From Prevotella sp. (GTDB lineage Bacteria > Bacteroidota > Bacteroidia > Bacteroidales > Bacteroidaceae), in assembly GCA_017619755.1 (NCBI GenBank), contig JAFZRU010000025.1, positions 1 through 64,000 on the forward strand: a stretch of 64,000 nt of DNA, in the 5' to 3' direction. Positions 1 through 7,085 of this stretch are shown one piece after another. The translations under genes and the position numbers were made by a program. A model generated the notes under the pieces. The model did no database searches and had not been told where the DNA came from. It worked only from the letters and a program-made list of their open reading frames with translations. Every line of letters starts with the position of its first letter. Positions within the stretch are counted from its first letter, which is position 1.

Positions 1-537
1 GATGACGGGGTCGAGCTTGCCCGCCCTGGCGGCCTCCACCAGGTTTTTGGCGTATTTGGCGAGACTCTGGTAGTTGTCATCGGCAGACTGTGAGTTGACG
101 TTGCTGCCTTGTCTGAGTGCGCTGATGGCCGCCCTCAGGTCCTTCTCGTTGACACCAGCGTCCTTAAGTATTCTGCTGGCATTGGAAGGCACTTGGAGGA
201 TGGCGATGAGCATGGGTTCTATGGAGACGAATTCGTCACCCATTTTCTGCGAGATGTCCAAGGTTTGATTCAGCACGTTGTTGGTGGCGCTGCTGTAATA
301 GGTGTCTCCCCCTTGCACTCGTGGCAGGTGCTCCACCTCGCTGTCCACGGCCTTCTCCACTTGGTTGGCGTTGACACCGAGTTTTTGGAAGATGAAGTTG
401 CACACATCCTTGCCCTTGACCATGATGCCTTTGAGGAGATGTACGGGTTCCACGTATTGTTGTCCCCGTTGTTGCGCAGTTTGTATGGCCTCTTGCATGG
501 CCTCCTGCGCCTTGATGGTGAATTTGTCGAATGTCAT
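1..537 (-). CDS. clpB: ClpB disaggregase, N-terminal part (runs off the window)
   Basis: The minus strand from 537 reads MTFDKFTIKAQEAMQEAI and continues open for 179 codons to the window edge, ending at LDPVI, the conserved junction between the ClpB N-terminal domain and its first AAA+ module. ClpB is the ATP-driven cytoplasmic disaggregase that works with DnaK. Only the Clp-N double repeat and the linker are visible here; both ATPase modules lie outside the window. The start is the first ATG, preceded by an AT-rich leader. No heat-shock operator was recognised upstream. Confidence 0.95.
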   Translation of the reverse strand, partial: MTFDKFTIKAQEAMQEAIQTAQQRGQQYVEPVHLLKGIMVKGKDVCNFIFQKLGVNANQVEKAVDSEVEHLPRVQGGDTYYSSATNNVLNQTLDISQKMGDEFVSIEPMLIAILQVPSNASRILKDAGVNEKDLRAAISALRQGSNVNSQSADDNYQSLAKYAKNLVEAARAGKLDPVI

Positions 538-639
538 GGTTTTATCTCCTATTTTGTTGTGTTTTTTGCTATGTTTTCGCCCTTGTGGGGTCAAAATCCA
601 TGCCAGAGGAGGGTGGTGACATTTTGTCACTCTTTTATG

Positions 640-1500
640 TCAAAGTGTCTTGTTCTCTTGAAGAAAGTTTTTGAGTTGCGGCATCAAGCTCTTGGCCTTC
701 TCCCTTCCTATGTCATACACCCTCTGCATCTCTTCGGGCTTGTGGGAGATGTGTCCGATGGGGAGCGGGGCGTCGGGTTGGATAACGAAAATACTGCCTG
801 TTGCTGCCTGTTGTGCCACGTAGTCGAGTTGTTCGTTGTACATGAGGTGCCGTTGGTCGAGCGCCTTTACCATGAGGGGGTATTTCCTCAGACTGAGGCG
901 CATGAGGGGCATGAAGGGGTTGTGTTTCTTGCGGTAGCCGGAAGGCTGTGTCAGCACGACGACGTTGCGGTGGTATCCCTCGCTCTCGATGAACCGCAGG
1001 GGGATGGAGTCTGCCACACCTCCGTCGAGCAGTTTTTTCCCATCAAGCGGTACCACCCGTGAGACGAGGGGCATGGAGGCCGAGGCCCTCACCCAGTCGA
1101 AGAACTCATGTCCTGCCTTGTCGCATTTTCGATAGACGGCCTCGCCTGTTTCCACGTCGGTGCATACCACGTAAAAGGCCATGGGGTTGTCGTCGTAGGC
1201 CTGGCAGTCGAAGATGTCGAGGCGGGTGGGTAGTTCGTGGTAGGCGAACTGAGCCCCGAAGAGGTCTCCTGTCTTGAGCCATGAGCGGAGGCTGCAGTAT
1301 CTCCAGTCTTTGGCGAAGCGCTTGTTGTATCGGATGGCGCGTCCCGGCTGCCGCGAGACGTAATTGGAGCCGAAGGCGGCTCCGGCGGAGACACCCACGG
1401 CGGAGTCGAACAGGATGCCTTCTTCCATCATGGCATCCATCACGCCGGCGGAGAAGAGGCCGCGCAACGCGCCGCCTTCAAGCACAAGGGCGGTTTTCAT
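640..1500 (-). CDS. Patatin-like phospholipase (YjjU-like)
   Basis: A 286-residue patatin-family serine hydrolase, presumably a cytoplasmic or membrane-associated acyl hydrolase. The N-terminus MKTALVLEGGALRG carries the glycine-rich oxyanion segment, the nucleophile elbow is GVSAG (Ser38), and the second dyad residue lies in DGG near residue 160. These are the three family signatures, and the length is normal for YjjU-type proteins. I chose the start at 1500 because upstream in-frame codons encode low-complexity sequence and would lie across the promoter; an A-rich AAAAAGAAAAG stretch precedes the ATG. The substrate cannot be told from the sequence. Confidence 0.85.
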   Translation of the reverse strand: MKTALVLEGGALRGLFSAGVMDAMMEEGILFDSAVGVSAGAAFGSNYVSRQPGRAIRYNKRFAKDWRYCSLRSWLKTGDLFGAQFAYHELPTRLDIFDCQAYDDNPMAFYVVCTDVETGEAVYRKCDKAGHEFFDWVRASASMPLVSRVVPLDGKKLLDGGVADSIPLRFIESEGYHRNVVVLTQPSGYRKKHNPFMPLMRLSLRKYPLMVKALDQRHLMYNEQLDYVAQQAATGSIFVIQPDAPLPIGHISHKPEEMQRVYDIGREKAKSLMPQLKNFLQENKTL

Positions 1501-1569
1501 TTTTCTTTTCTTTTTGATGTTTTGCGACGGCGGAGCCGTCGCCTGCGGAGAACTGAAAGGATGTCGGGG

Positions 1570-1600
1570 CAAAGGTAATGGAAAAAGGTGGGAGGGCAAA
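1570..1600 (-). promoter_or_regulatory. Bacteroidetes-type promoter for the patatin gene
   Basis: On the minus strand TTTG (1600-1597) is followed after 19 nt by TACCTTTG (1577-1570), matching the Bacteroidetes -33/-7 consensus TTTG-N19/21-TAnnTTTG. Transcription would begin near 1563, about 60 nt before the ATG at 1500. Confidence 0.7.
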
Positions 1601-1689
1601 GGGAAAAGGAGATTTTTTTATGTTGGCGGTGCGGCGTAGGCGGGGCGACGGCGGAGCCGCCGCTTGCGGAGAAGCGGCGGGGCGGGCGG

Positions 1690-3843
1690 TCACCAGATGG
1701 GGTTTTGGTGGTTTTGAGGGTGGTTCTGAGGGTGGTCCTTGGGATGGGTGAAGCGGGGGAGGGGCATCTCGTGGAAGCAGATGTGGAGGCCGATGGCGCG
1801 TGTCATGAGGAGGTCGTCGTGCTTTCCGTCGGTGGCTCCGTAACTACCATTCTGCCTTCTGACGTAGGTGGCGTATTCGTCGAGGCATCTCTCGTCGCGC
1901 TCCACGTAGAGCCTTTCCCTCACCACCTCCACGAGGGTGGAGATGATTTCGGGCTTGGTCTTGACGTTGGTGTGGAAGCCGTATTTCACCGGTGCGCGTC
2001 TTTTGATGTCTTCCGGGCTTTGCCGTCGTGCATAGAGGTTGGGATAGACATCGCGGATGGCGTTGAGGATGTAGGCCGACTGGTCCCCTCCTTCGAGCCA
2101 TCGCTCGTCGTCGTGCGTTTCGAGGGTGTTGGACTCCACCACGAGCAGGGCGTCGTCGTAGAGGTGCGCCACCTGCACGGCCTTCCATGCGAGGAGGTCC
2201 ATGTCGATGTGTCCGTACCATTGTGCACAGACCTCCGGCCTTCCTCCCTCCATCATCCAATACCTGTCGAAGACGCAGATGACAGACCAGTCCGCCTTGG
2301 CGCTTCTTCCTCCGATGTCCACGACGACGAGGTACCTGTCGGTGACTTTTTCCTCGCCGAGGCTTTCCGGCGGCGCCCACACCCACAGCGGTCCCCCTTC
2401 GTCGTGGAGGTGCAGGTTGCGCAGGGCGGCCGGACCTTTGACGGCCTCTGCCGCGATGTCCCCTTTCATGCGGGGCGGGCGGCAGTCGTTTCGGAAGGCT
2501 TCTATGCTGTAGGGGTCGAAGACGTGTGCCCCGGAGTGTTGGAATGCCTCGATGTCGTCGGAGGGGAATTCCGCCGCCATGTCTCCGTGGTCGTTGTATT
2601 TCCTCCGCTCGCAGACATACCAGTAGATGGCCTCCAAGGTGGCACCCATTTCCCACAGTCGGAAGAGGTATTTCCCCGTTTCCACACGCTGGCTTTCCAA
2701 GGTGTTGTCCTCTCGGTGTCTCCACAGGTTTTCTGCGAATTTCTCCGGGTTGACGACGGGAAGGGCATATCGCTCTATCTTCCACCACGGCACGAAGACG
2801 GCCTTGAACTGTGAGAGTTGGCGTTTTGCCGCGTCGTATTCCCTTTGGAAGAAGTTGCCGGTGCCGTTGGCTGTGGACTCATAGACAATCATCGTCATGG
2901 GGCGGTAGGAGGCTCCCGCGCATGCCGACCGTATGAGTTCTTCGGGTGTTTTGTTGTCGGTGTGTTTCCAGAACGCCACCTCCGTGCAGTGAACGAGGGC
3001 GGAGTCGCCTCCCCTGGCGGAGTTGGGCGTCTCAGCCGAACCCACCTTGATTTTACAGTTGCGTATGGGTATGTGCCGGAGCAACCGTGTGTTTCGGTCT
3101 CCGATCATCTTGGCATTCTTGTCCTTGGGTTGTTGCGTGTTGTCGTCCTCCTCCCCTTCAAGCGGAAAGATGGCATGGTGTTGTTCTTCTTCGGTCGCTT
3201 GTTGTTGCTCGTCGTCGCAGGCAAAGGACGCTTTTTGCAGGAGCCTCACCGGGTATCGCTCCATCACCTTGTCGAACATGCTGCTCACCTCTGCGGAGGC
3301 TGTTTTCACATGGCCCACGATGAGCGAGTTGAGGCCCTTGGCGTGCATGAGTTGCAGCCAGGCCATGTAGATTTGCGTGACGGTGCTACCTCCCCATTGC
3401 CTGGCTTTCAGCACGATGACCCTGATGGGCTTTTGTGCGATGCGTTCTTCCTCGAAAGCCTCGACGAGCCTCCTTTGCGGCCTGTTGAGAGAAAAGGGGA
3501 TGTCGTCCCCTCCGTCCTTGGGTTTGATGCGCACATATCTCCACGCCCAGTAGCAGAAGTCGTGCCGGCACCTGATGACTTCGAACCGTTCTGCTCCCTC
3601 TTGCGTGCTGATGCGCTCCTGTTTGGCGTATGCCGCGATGCTTCCCGTCATGACGATGCGGCTCACGTGAGGGTCGTCCATCATGGTGTCGGGTAGGAAG
3701 AGAGGATGTGGAAGATAGTCAGGGATGCAGACTTTTGTTCGTCGGAGAGGTGCTCCTTGTCCCGTGGCAGGTATGAATGGTGTGTTGATTCGCTCTTTCC
3801 GGAGTTGGTTCTCCTTGAGTATGTCCTTGATGACGTTGTTCAT
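1690..3843 (-). CDS. Phage terminase large subunit
   Basis: A 717-residue DNA-packaging motor protein. The ATPase half has a Walker A-like segment VLKARQWGGST at about residues 144-154, followed by the IVGHVKTASAEV segment of large terminases. The C-terminal RNase H-like nuclease starts with VVVDIGGRSAKADWS near residue 505 and ends with an acidic GKHDDLL near 675, so both catalytic halves look intact. A -7 box lies 27 nt upstream of the ATG. No portal gene is adjacent; the flanking genes are a host patatin on one side and small unknown genes on the other, which is odd for a functional prophage. GC content is as high as in the host genes around it. Confidence 0.85.
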   Translation of the reverse strand: MNNVIKDILKENQLRKERINTPFIPATGQGAPLRRTKVCIPDYLPHPLFLPDTMMDDPHVSRIVMTGSIAAYAKQERISTQEGAERFEVIRCRHDFCYWAWRYVRIKPKDGGDDIPFSLNRPQRRLVEAFEEERIAQKPIRVIVLKARQWGGSTVTQIYMAWLQLMHAKGLNSLIVGHVKTASAEVSSMFDKVMERYPVRLLQKASFACDDEQQQATEEEQHHAIFPLEGEEDDNTQQPKDKNAKMIGDRNTRLLRHIPIRNCKIKVGSAETPNSARGGDSALVHCTEVAFWKHTDNKTPEELIRSACAGASYRPMTMIVYESTANGTGNFFQREYDAAKRQLSQFKAVFVPWWKIERYALPVVNPEKFAENLWRHREDNTLESQRVETGKYLFRLWEMGATLEAIYWYVCERRKYNDHGDMAAEFPSDDIEAFQHSGAHVFDPYSIEAFRNDCRPPRMKGDIAAEAVKGPAALRNLHLHDEGGPLWVWAPPESLGEEKVTDRYLVVVDIGGRSAKADWSVICVFDRYWMMEGGRPEVCAQWYGHIDMDLLAWKAVQVAHLYDDALLVVESNTLETHDDERWLEGGDQSAYILNAIRDVYPNLYARRQSPEDIKRRAPVKYGFHTNVKTKPEIISTLVEVVRERLYVERDERCLDEYATYVRRQNGSYGATDGKHDDLLMTRAIGLHICFHEMPLPRFTHPKDHPQNHPQNHQNPIW

Positions 3844-3869
3844 TTTGCGGTGCTATAGACTTTTTCCCG

Positions 3870-3877
3870 CAAAATTA
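3870..3877 (-). promoter_or_regulatory. -7 box (TAATTTTG) for the terminase gene
   Basis: TAATTTTG on the minus strand fits TAnnTTTG and lies 27 nt upstream of the terminase start. No clear TTTG is seen 19-21 nt further upstream. Confidence 0.5.
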
Positions 3878-3925
3878 GTGTAAGAAATAAGATTTAAGAT
3901 GTCATTTTGCCGAAAACACAAAATC

Positions 3926-3955
3926 TCACCGATATGACGTTGGTCGTATCGGTGA
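3926..3955 (-). terminator. Hairpin terminator downstream of the 3985-4164 gene
   Basis: TCACCGATA (3926-3934) pairs with TATCGGTGA (3947-3955), and after one mismatch GAC pairs with GTC around a GTTG loop. Read on the minus strand, the hairpin follows the small gene and is succeeded by the T-rich GATTTTGTGTTTTC, as in an intrinsic terminator. Confidence 0.6.
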
Positions 3956-3984
3956 TGATGCTATTTGGTTGTTACCGTAATCTA

Positions 3985-4164
3985 TTATTCCTCGTCCCAG
4001 ACAGAATGTTGGTTGACCAGGATTTCCGTTCCACTGCTGATTTGGCTGCTTTCTACAGTGTAGGGGTTTTTCTCATCGAAAACAGGTAAGCTCATTTCCA
4101 AAATATTATCCTCGGCGTCCACAGATTGCACTCGGATTGTTGGAATAAGATAGATTCTTTTCAT
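3985..4164 (-). CDS. Small conserved-type hypothetical protein
   Basis: A 59-residue protein starting MKRIYLIPTIRVQSV. Many Prevotella genomes carry short proteins opening with MKK-IY-PT followed by a variable tail, but their function is not known and I assign none. The start at 4164 was preferred over an upstream ATG (4197) because of its family-like N-terminus and the longer leader it leaves behind the -7 box at 4206-4213. A hairpin terminator follows, so this looks like a monocistronic unit between the terminase and the hairpin-cluster element. Confidence 0.55.
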   Translation of the reverse strand: MKRIYLIPTIRVQSVDAEDNILEMSLPVFDEKNPYTVESSQISSGTEILVNQHSVWDEE

Positions 4165-4205
4165 ATCAGTAAGTATGTGAAGTTTTGATTTCTGCAAATT
4201 TTCGG

Positions 4206-4213
4206 CAAAAGTA
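4206..4213 (-). promoter_or_regulatory. -7 box (TACTTTTG) for the 3985-4164 gene
   Basis: TACTTTTG on the minus strand fits the Bacteroidetes -7 consensus, about 40 nt upstream of the ATG at 4164. The -33 element is not obvious. Confidence 0.45.
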
Positions 4214-4266
4214 GTCTTTTATTTTCACTTCGTCTTGATTAATTGAATTTTTCTTTCATTTGTTAA

Positions 4267-4443
4267 CGTTTTTTAGGAGTAATCGCCTGATATAGTAACA
4301 ACTCGATCATGCTAATGCTCATCGGGATTTGTAATCCCGATGTGTTGAATATCAGGATTTTTAATCCGAAAAACGCATTACAAATGCTTTATTCAATGGG
4401 GTCGGATTGCAAATCCGACCGAGCGTCGTTTTTTAGGAGTAAT
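4267..4443. mobile_element. Cluster of 3-nt-loop hairpins between 17-bp direct repeats
   Basis: CGTTTTTTAGGAGTAAT occurs at 4267-4283 and again at 4427-4443. The 143 bp between contain four hairpins of one design, xATT-NNN-AATx with 3-nt loops: a 10-bp stem at 4320-4342 (CATCGGGATT/AATCCCGATG), GGATT/AATCC at 4355-4367, GCATT/AATGC at 4375-4387, and a 9-bp stem at 4400-4420 (GGTCGGATT/AATCCGACC). This fills most of the 316-bp gap between the genes ending at 4164 and 4481. The structure suggests a non-autonomous REP/MITE-like element with a target duplication; no transposase is present. Confidence 0.6.
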
Positions 4444-4480
4444 GGGAGGAAAGTGAGTGATAAGAGTGATGAGGTCTTTC

Positions 4481-5119
4481 CTAATAGATGATTCTTCTTT
4501 CGTTGCCTCTTTCCCAGATGTTTTTTCTGTCAGCGGCGGCGAGACCACCAATGATGTCGGACGGCGGAGCGGGTCTGAAGTCCCCGTGTGCTCCTGTGGG
4601 GCAGTGTATGTTGGCGGTTCGTCTTCTCTCTTCGAGGAAGTCCTCTATTTTGGCATTTCTTCCTTTGATCTCCCCTTCTCTGGCAGCTGTGGCGAGGTCT
4701 TCATCGTAGTGCAGGGCGTGGAGGAGTTTTTTGATGGTTCTCTTGCCCATCTTCCCCTTTTCGATGTCCTTGGCGAGTGAGAGCACCAGGTTGGTGAAGG
4801 CTTTTCTCTCTTTCTCGTCCATATCGTCGTCGGCGAGGGCTTGGCAGGCTGATTCCGCTTGCTCGATGAAGGAGAGGGGAGGGGTCTCCGAAGGGTTTAA
4901 GGGGTTCAAGGGGTTTAAAGAGTTCAAGGGGTTTAAGGGCTCTGAGGGCTCTGAGGACTTTAAGGTCTCTAAGGACTTTAAGGTCTCTAAGGTCTCTAAG
5001 GACTTTAAGGTCTCTTGGGGCTCTGTGGTCTCTTGAGGCACTTGTGTTTCTTGGTTCTCGGGTGCTTCTTGTTGTGCGGTGGTGTTGTCCGCTTCTTGGC
5101 ATTGTTTTTCTTTTTCCAT
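4481..5119 (-). CDS. Hypothetical protein with a tandem-repeat insert
   Basis: A 212-residue protein of unknown function. Residues about 1-28 are Glu/Gln-rich; about 28-76 are a degenerate tripeptide repeat (LKSLET, LNPLNS types) encoded by a period-9 DNA array; the rest is a helical charged domain containing GRNAKIEDFLEERRR. Its place upstream of the terminase on the same strand would fit a small packaging accessory protein, but I see no DNA-binding motif and this is only a guess. The start at 5119 is set by the -7 box at 5144-5151, which rules out the upstream ATG at 5179. Confidence 0.55.
   Translation of the reverse strand: MEKEKQCQEADNTTAQQEAPENQETQVPQETTEPQETLKSLETLETLKSLETLKSSEPSEPLNPLNSLNPLNPLNPSETPPLSFIEQAESACQALADDDMDEKERKAFTNLVLSLAKDIEKGKMGKRTIKKLLHALHYDEDLATAAREGEIKGRNAKIEDFLEERRRTANIHCPTGAHGDFRPAPPSDIIGGLAAADRKNIWERGNERRIIY
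4893..5036. repeat. Period-9 array, family B (YTnnAR plus 3 nt), inside a gene
   Basis: About 16 tandem 9-nt units such as TTTAAGGGG, TTTAAGGTC and TCTAAGGAC. Nine is three codons, so the frame of the 4481-5119 gene is kept and the array is read as a tripeptide repeat. The same unit type occurs outside genes at 61522-61623. Confidence 0.75.
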
Positions 5120-5143
5120 ATCGATGATTTTTGATGTTCGTGG

Positions 5144-5151
5144 CAAAGGTA
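5144..5151 (-). promoter_or_regulatory. -7 box (TACCTTTG) for the 4481-5119 gene
   Basis: TACCTTTG on the minus strand lies 25 nt upstream of the ATG at 5119 and supports that start. The 292-bp gap 5120-5411 also holds a divergent promoter at 5355-5386 and nothing else that I recognise. Confidence 0.55.
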
Positions 5152-5354
5152 GTTCAAGAATGGATTTTGGACGTGTCATTTTGAGATGGATGCGCTTGTT
5201 TGTTCGTCAACTACGTATCTCACGTTGTTTTTCGTGGTTTTTGGGTTGTTGTGTTGAAATGGCCCGTGAACGGGAGGCGTTTTTATAAAGTTTTGATTAT
5301 GAGCGTTTTCCATTATCCGTTTTCATTATAGTTCTCAAAAATGGCAGGTAGGGC

Positions 5355-5386
5355 TTTGAATCGCCTATGTTGGTGTTGTACCTTTG
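5355..5386 (+). promoter_or_regulatory. Complete Bacteroidetes-type promoter
   Basis: TTTG (5355-5358), 20 nt, then TACCTTTG (5379-5386). Transcription would start near 5393, just before the ATG at 5412, and would include the rhomboid gene. Confidence 0.75.
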
Positions 5387-5411
5387 CAAGCGCAAAAAGT
5401 CAGTTGAGAAA

Positions 5412-5882
5412 ATGAATAATCAAGCCATGGAAAAAACAAAGAGAAAAACACGTCGCACCTTGTTTGAGTATCGCGACGAACGAAGCCGGGAGTTGCTTCG
5501 CGTATTTTATGAAGAGTTGGGCGCATCGTCTTACGACAATGTGTATGATGTGCTTCGCAGGGTGGTGTCACGCCCATCCTCCCGTTTCTGGGTAAGTGAG
5601 GAGCGTGCCTTCCGCATCATCTCCTCCATGCATCGCCGTCCCCTTCCTGCCCGTTGCCACCCCTTGAAGCGTGAGATGTATGAAGAGATCTTCCGTCGTT
5701 GCAAAGCGTTGCAGTTGTTGCATCCCGAGTGGCCCCTGTCCCGCTGTGTATATCATGTGGTCAGTCATGAGGCACCCAAGTTCTACCTCTCCGTAGTGAG
5801 TGCCCATTCCCTTATTTGTGAAGAGCGTAATCGATGCCGTGCCGCCTATTTGCTAAAGCTTCGTCGCTTGTTGTCGGCTTAG
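5412..5882 (+). CDS. Hypothetical basic protein upstream of the rhomboid gene
   Basis: A 156-residue, Arg/Lys-rich, predominantly helical protein with no membrane segment and no family that I recognise. The start MNNQAMEKTKRK is fixed by the promoter at 5355-5386; an in-frame codon at 5367 lies inside that promoter. Its last 49 bases overlap the rhomboid gene in another frame, so the two are probably co-transcribed and translationally coupled. The basic N-terminus would allow nucleic-acid binding, but no helix-turn-helix or zinc motif is visible. Confidence 0.6.
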   Translation: MNNQAMEKTKRKTRRTLFEYRDERSRELLRVFYEELGASSYDNVYDVLRRVVSRPSSRFWVSEERAFRIISSMHRRPLPARCHPLKREMYEEIFRRCKALQLLHPEWPLSRCVYHVVSHEAPKFYLSVVSAHSLICEERNRCRAAYLLKLRRLLSA

Positions 5883-6370
5883 TGTCGGTGTTGTTGTCGG
5901 TTGCCGGTACCCTCGACTTGTTGTCATTCGAGGGTGTCGGCATCCGTCCAGGCGGCCCTTTGTGGTGCCGCCTGGTTCACCCCTTTGTCCATGTCGGGGT
6001 GTTGCACGCCCTGCTCAACGTGTATGTGTTTTGGCAGTTGGTGTTTTTCTTCCCGTTTCGCCTCCGTCATCTGCTGTTGGCCTATGTCGTCTCATGCTCC
6101 TGCCCCTGTGTGGTGGCCTTATGGTCTCCGTCGCTGGCCCATGGCCTGTTGTTGCATGGATCCTGCGTCGCCGGTCTTTCGGGGGTGGTCTTTTTCCTCA
6201 TGGGCGGTGTGGTGTGGCGTGTGGCACGCCCCATTCGCTTCTGCCTCATGCTGTTGGGTTGGCAGTTGTTCGGCATGGCCCTTGGCTCGATGGCGGTGGG
6301 GCTGCACCTCTACTGCTTTGCAGCGGGGGTGGTGATGGGCAAGAGGGTTAATTCTTCGCCAGTTGCTTGA
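5834..6370 (+). CDS. Rhomboid-family intramembrane serine protease
   Basis: A 178-residue multi-pass membrane protein with the rhomboid signatures: HVGVLHALLN in the second membrane segment (His53, His58, Asn62, the pattern of E. coli GlpG), GLSGVVFFLMG with the nucleophile at Ser116, and GLHLYCFAAG with the dyad His158. It should cleave transmembrane helices inside the inner membrane. It is shorter than GlpG and lacks its cytoplasmic domain. The start overlaps the preceding gene by 49 bases. The 3' end overlaps the convergent DUF4236 gene by 23 bases. The substrate is unknown. Confidence 0.8.
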   Translation: MPCRLFAKASSLVVGLVSVLLSVAGTLDLLSFEGVGIRPGGPLWCRLVHPFVHVGVLHALLNVYVFWQLVFFFPFRLRHLLLAYVVSCSCPCVVALWSPSLAHGLLLHGSCVAGLSGVVFFLMGGVVWRVARPIRFCLMLLGWQLFGMALGSMAVGLHLYCFAAGVVMGKRVNSSPVA

Positions 6371-7061
6371 GTCCTTCGGCGTAGTCTTGCTCGATGGTTT
6401 GCAGGGCTTCGTCAAAATCCATTCCGAAGACTTTTACTCCCTGTGGTTTGATGTTGGTGTACATGATGTCGAGAATTTCGGCGTGTGCCTTGTTGAGCTC
6501 CTCCACCGTCTCGGCCTCTGCCATCACTTCCACGAGTCTCTCCACCTCAGCGGTGTAGGCTTTGGTGGGTGCGTTGTCAGCCCTTTGGCTACCCTTGGTG
6601 GCTTTGGTGCCTTTGGTGGTGGTCTTTGCCTTTTTCTCCGTCTTGGTGGTTTTCTTGGAGGTTTTCCTTGCGGGTCGCTCTTCTTCCTCTTCTTCCTCCT
6701 CCTCGCTTGCCACCACGGTCTTTCCGGTGAAGTGCTTGGCGATGAAGAAGGCGGCGATGCCGGCCACGATGGCCACGGCGCACATCACCACGAAGAGTGT
6801 GAAGTTTTGCAGGGCGATGCCCAAGGCATATCCCAGGAGTCCCACGACGATGAGCGTTCCGATGCCCCAAAGGAGTGCAGCACCCACTTTGGTTTTGTTA
6901 TAGATGCCCGTGCCAGGGATGCTGGTGTTGAAATAGGCCCCTTTTTTGCTGATGTTGAGTTTGGCTCCCCTTGGGCCGATGGAGACGCTCATCCCTGATT
7001 TGTTGAGGTTGAGTGTCACCCATGGGAGGATTTTGATGGTTTTTCTGAAATAGGTAGGCAT
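6348..7061 (-). CDS. DUF4236 protein with two membrane segments and an H1-like linker
   Basis: A 237-residue protein whose first 50 residues (MPTYFRKTIKILPW, GMSVSIGPRGAKLNISKKG, SIPGTGIY) match the DUF4236 domain. Two hydrophobic segments follow at about 60-85 and 88-110. Next come a run of nine glutamates, a Lys/Thr-rich stretch reminiscent of histone H1 tails, and a C-terminal helical domain. The role of DUF4236 is not known. The gene lies 24 nt downstream of serB on the same strand and may be co-transcribed with it. Confidence 0.8.
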   Translation of the reverse strand: MPTYFRKTIKILPWVTLNLNKSGMSVSIGPRGAKLNISKKGAYFNTSIPGTGIYNKTKVGAALLWGIGTLIVVGLLGYALGIALQNFTLFVVMCAVAIVAGIAAFFIAKHFTGKTVVASEEEEEEEEERPARKTSKKTTKTEKKAKTTTKGTKATKGSQRADNAPTKAYTAEVERLVEVMAEAETVEELNKAHAEILDIMYTNIKPQGVKVFGMDFDEALQTIEQDYAEGLKQLAKN

Positions 7062-7085
7062 ATTTGAAAGAATAAGTTGGATGAA

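Noticed and set aside
616-630. GTGACA-TTT-TGTCAC hairpin between clpB and the patatin gene
   Set aside because: It has a short 6-bp stem without a T-run on the minus strand, so terminator function for the patatin gene is not supported.
109-1062. Long open frame on the plus strand over clpB and the patatin gene
   Set aside because: It is antisense to two well-supported minus-strand genes, and its product matches nothing; high-GC codon use leaves opposite frames open.
1588-2814. 408-codon open frame on the plus strand inside the terminase gene
   Set aside because: It is a mirror of the terminase reading frame with a low-information valine/histidine-rich product.
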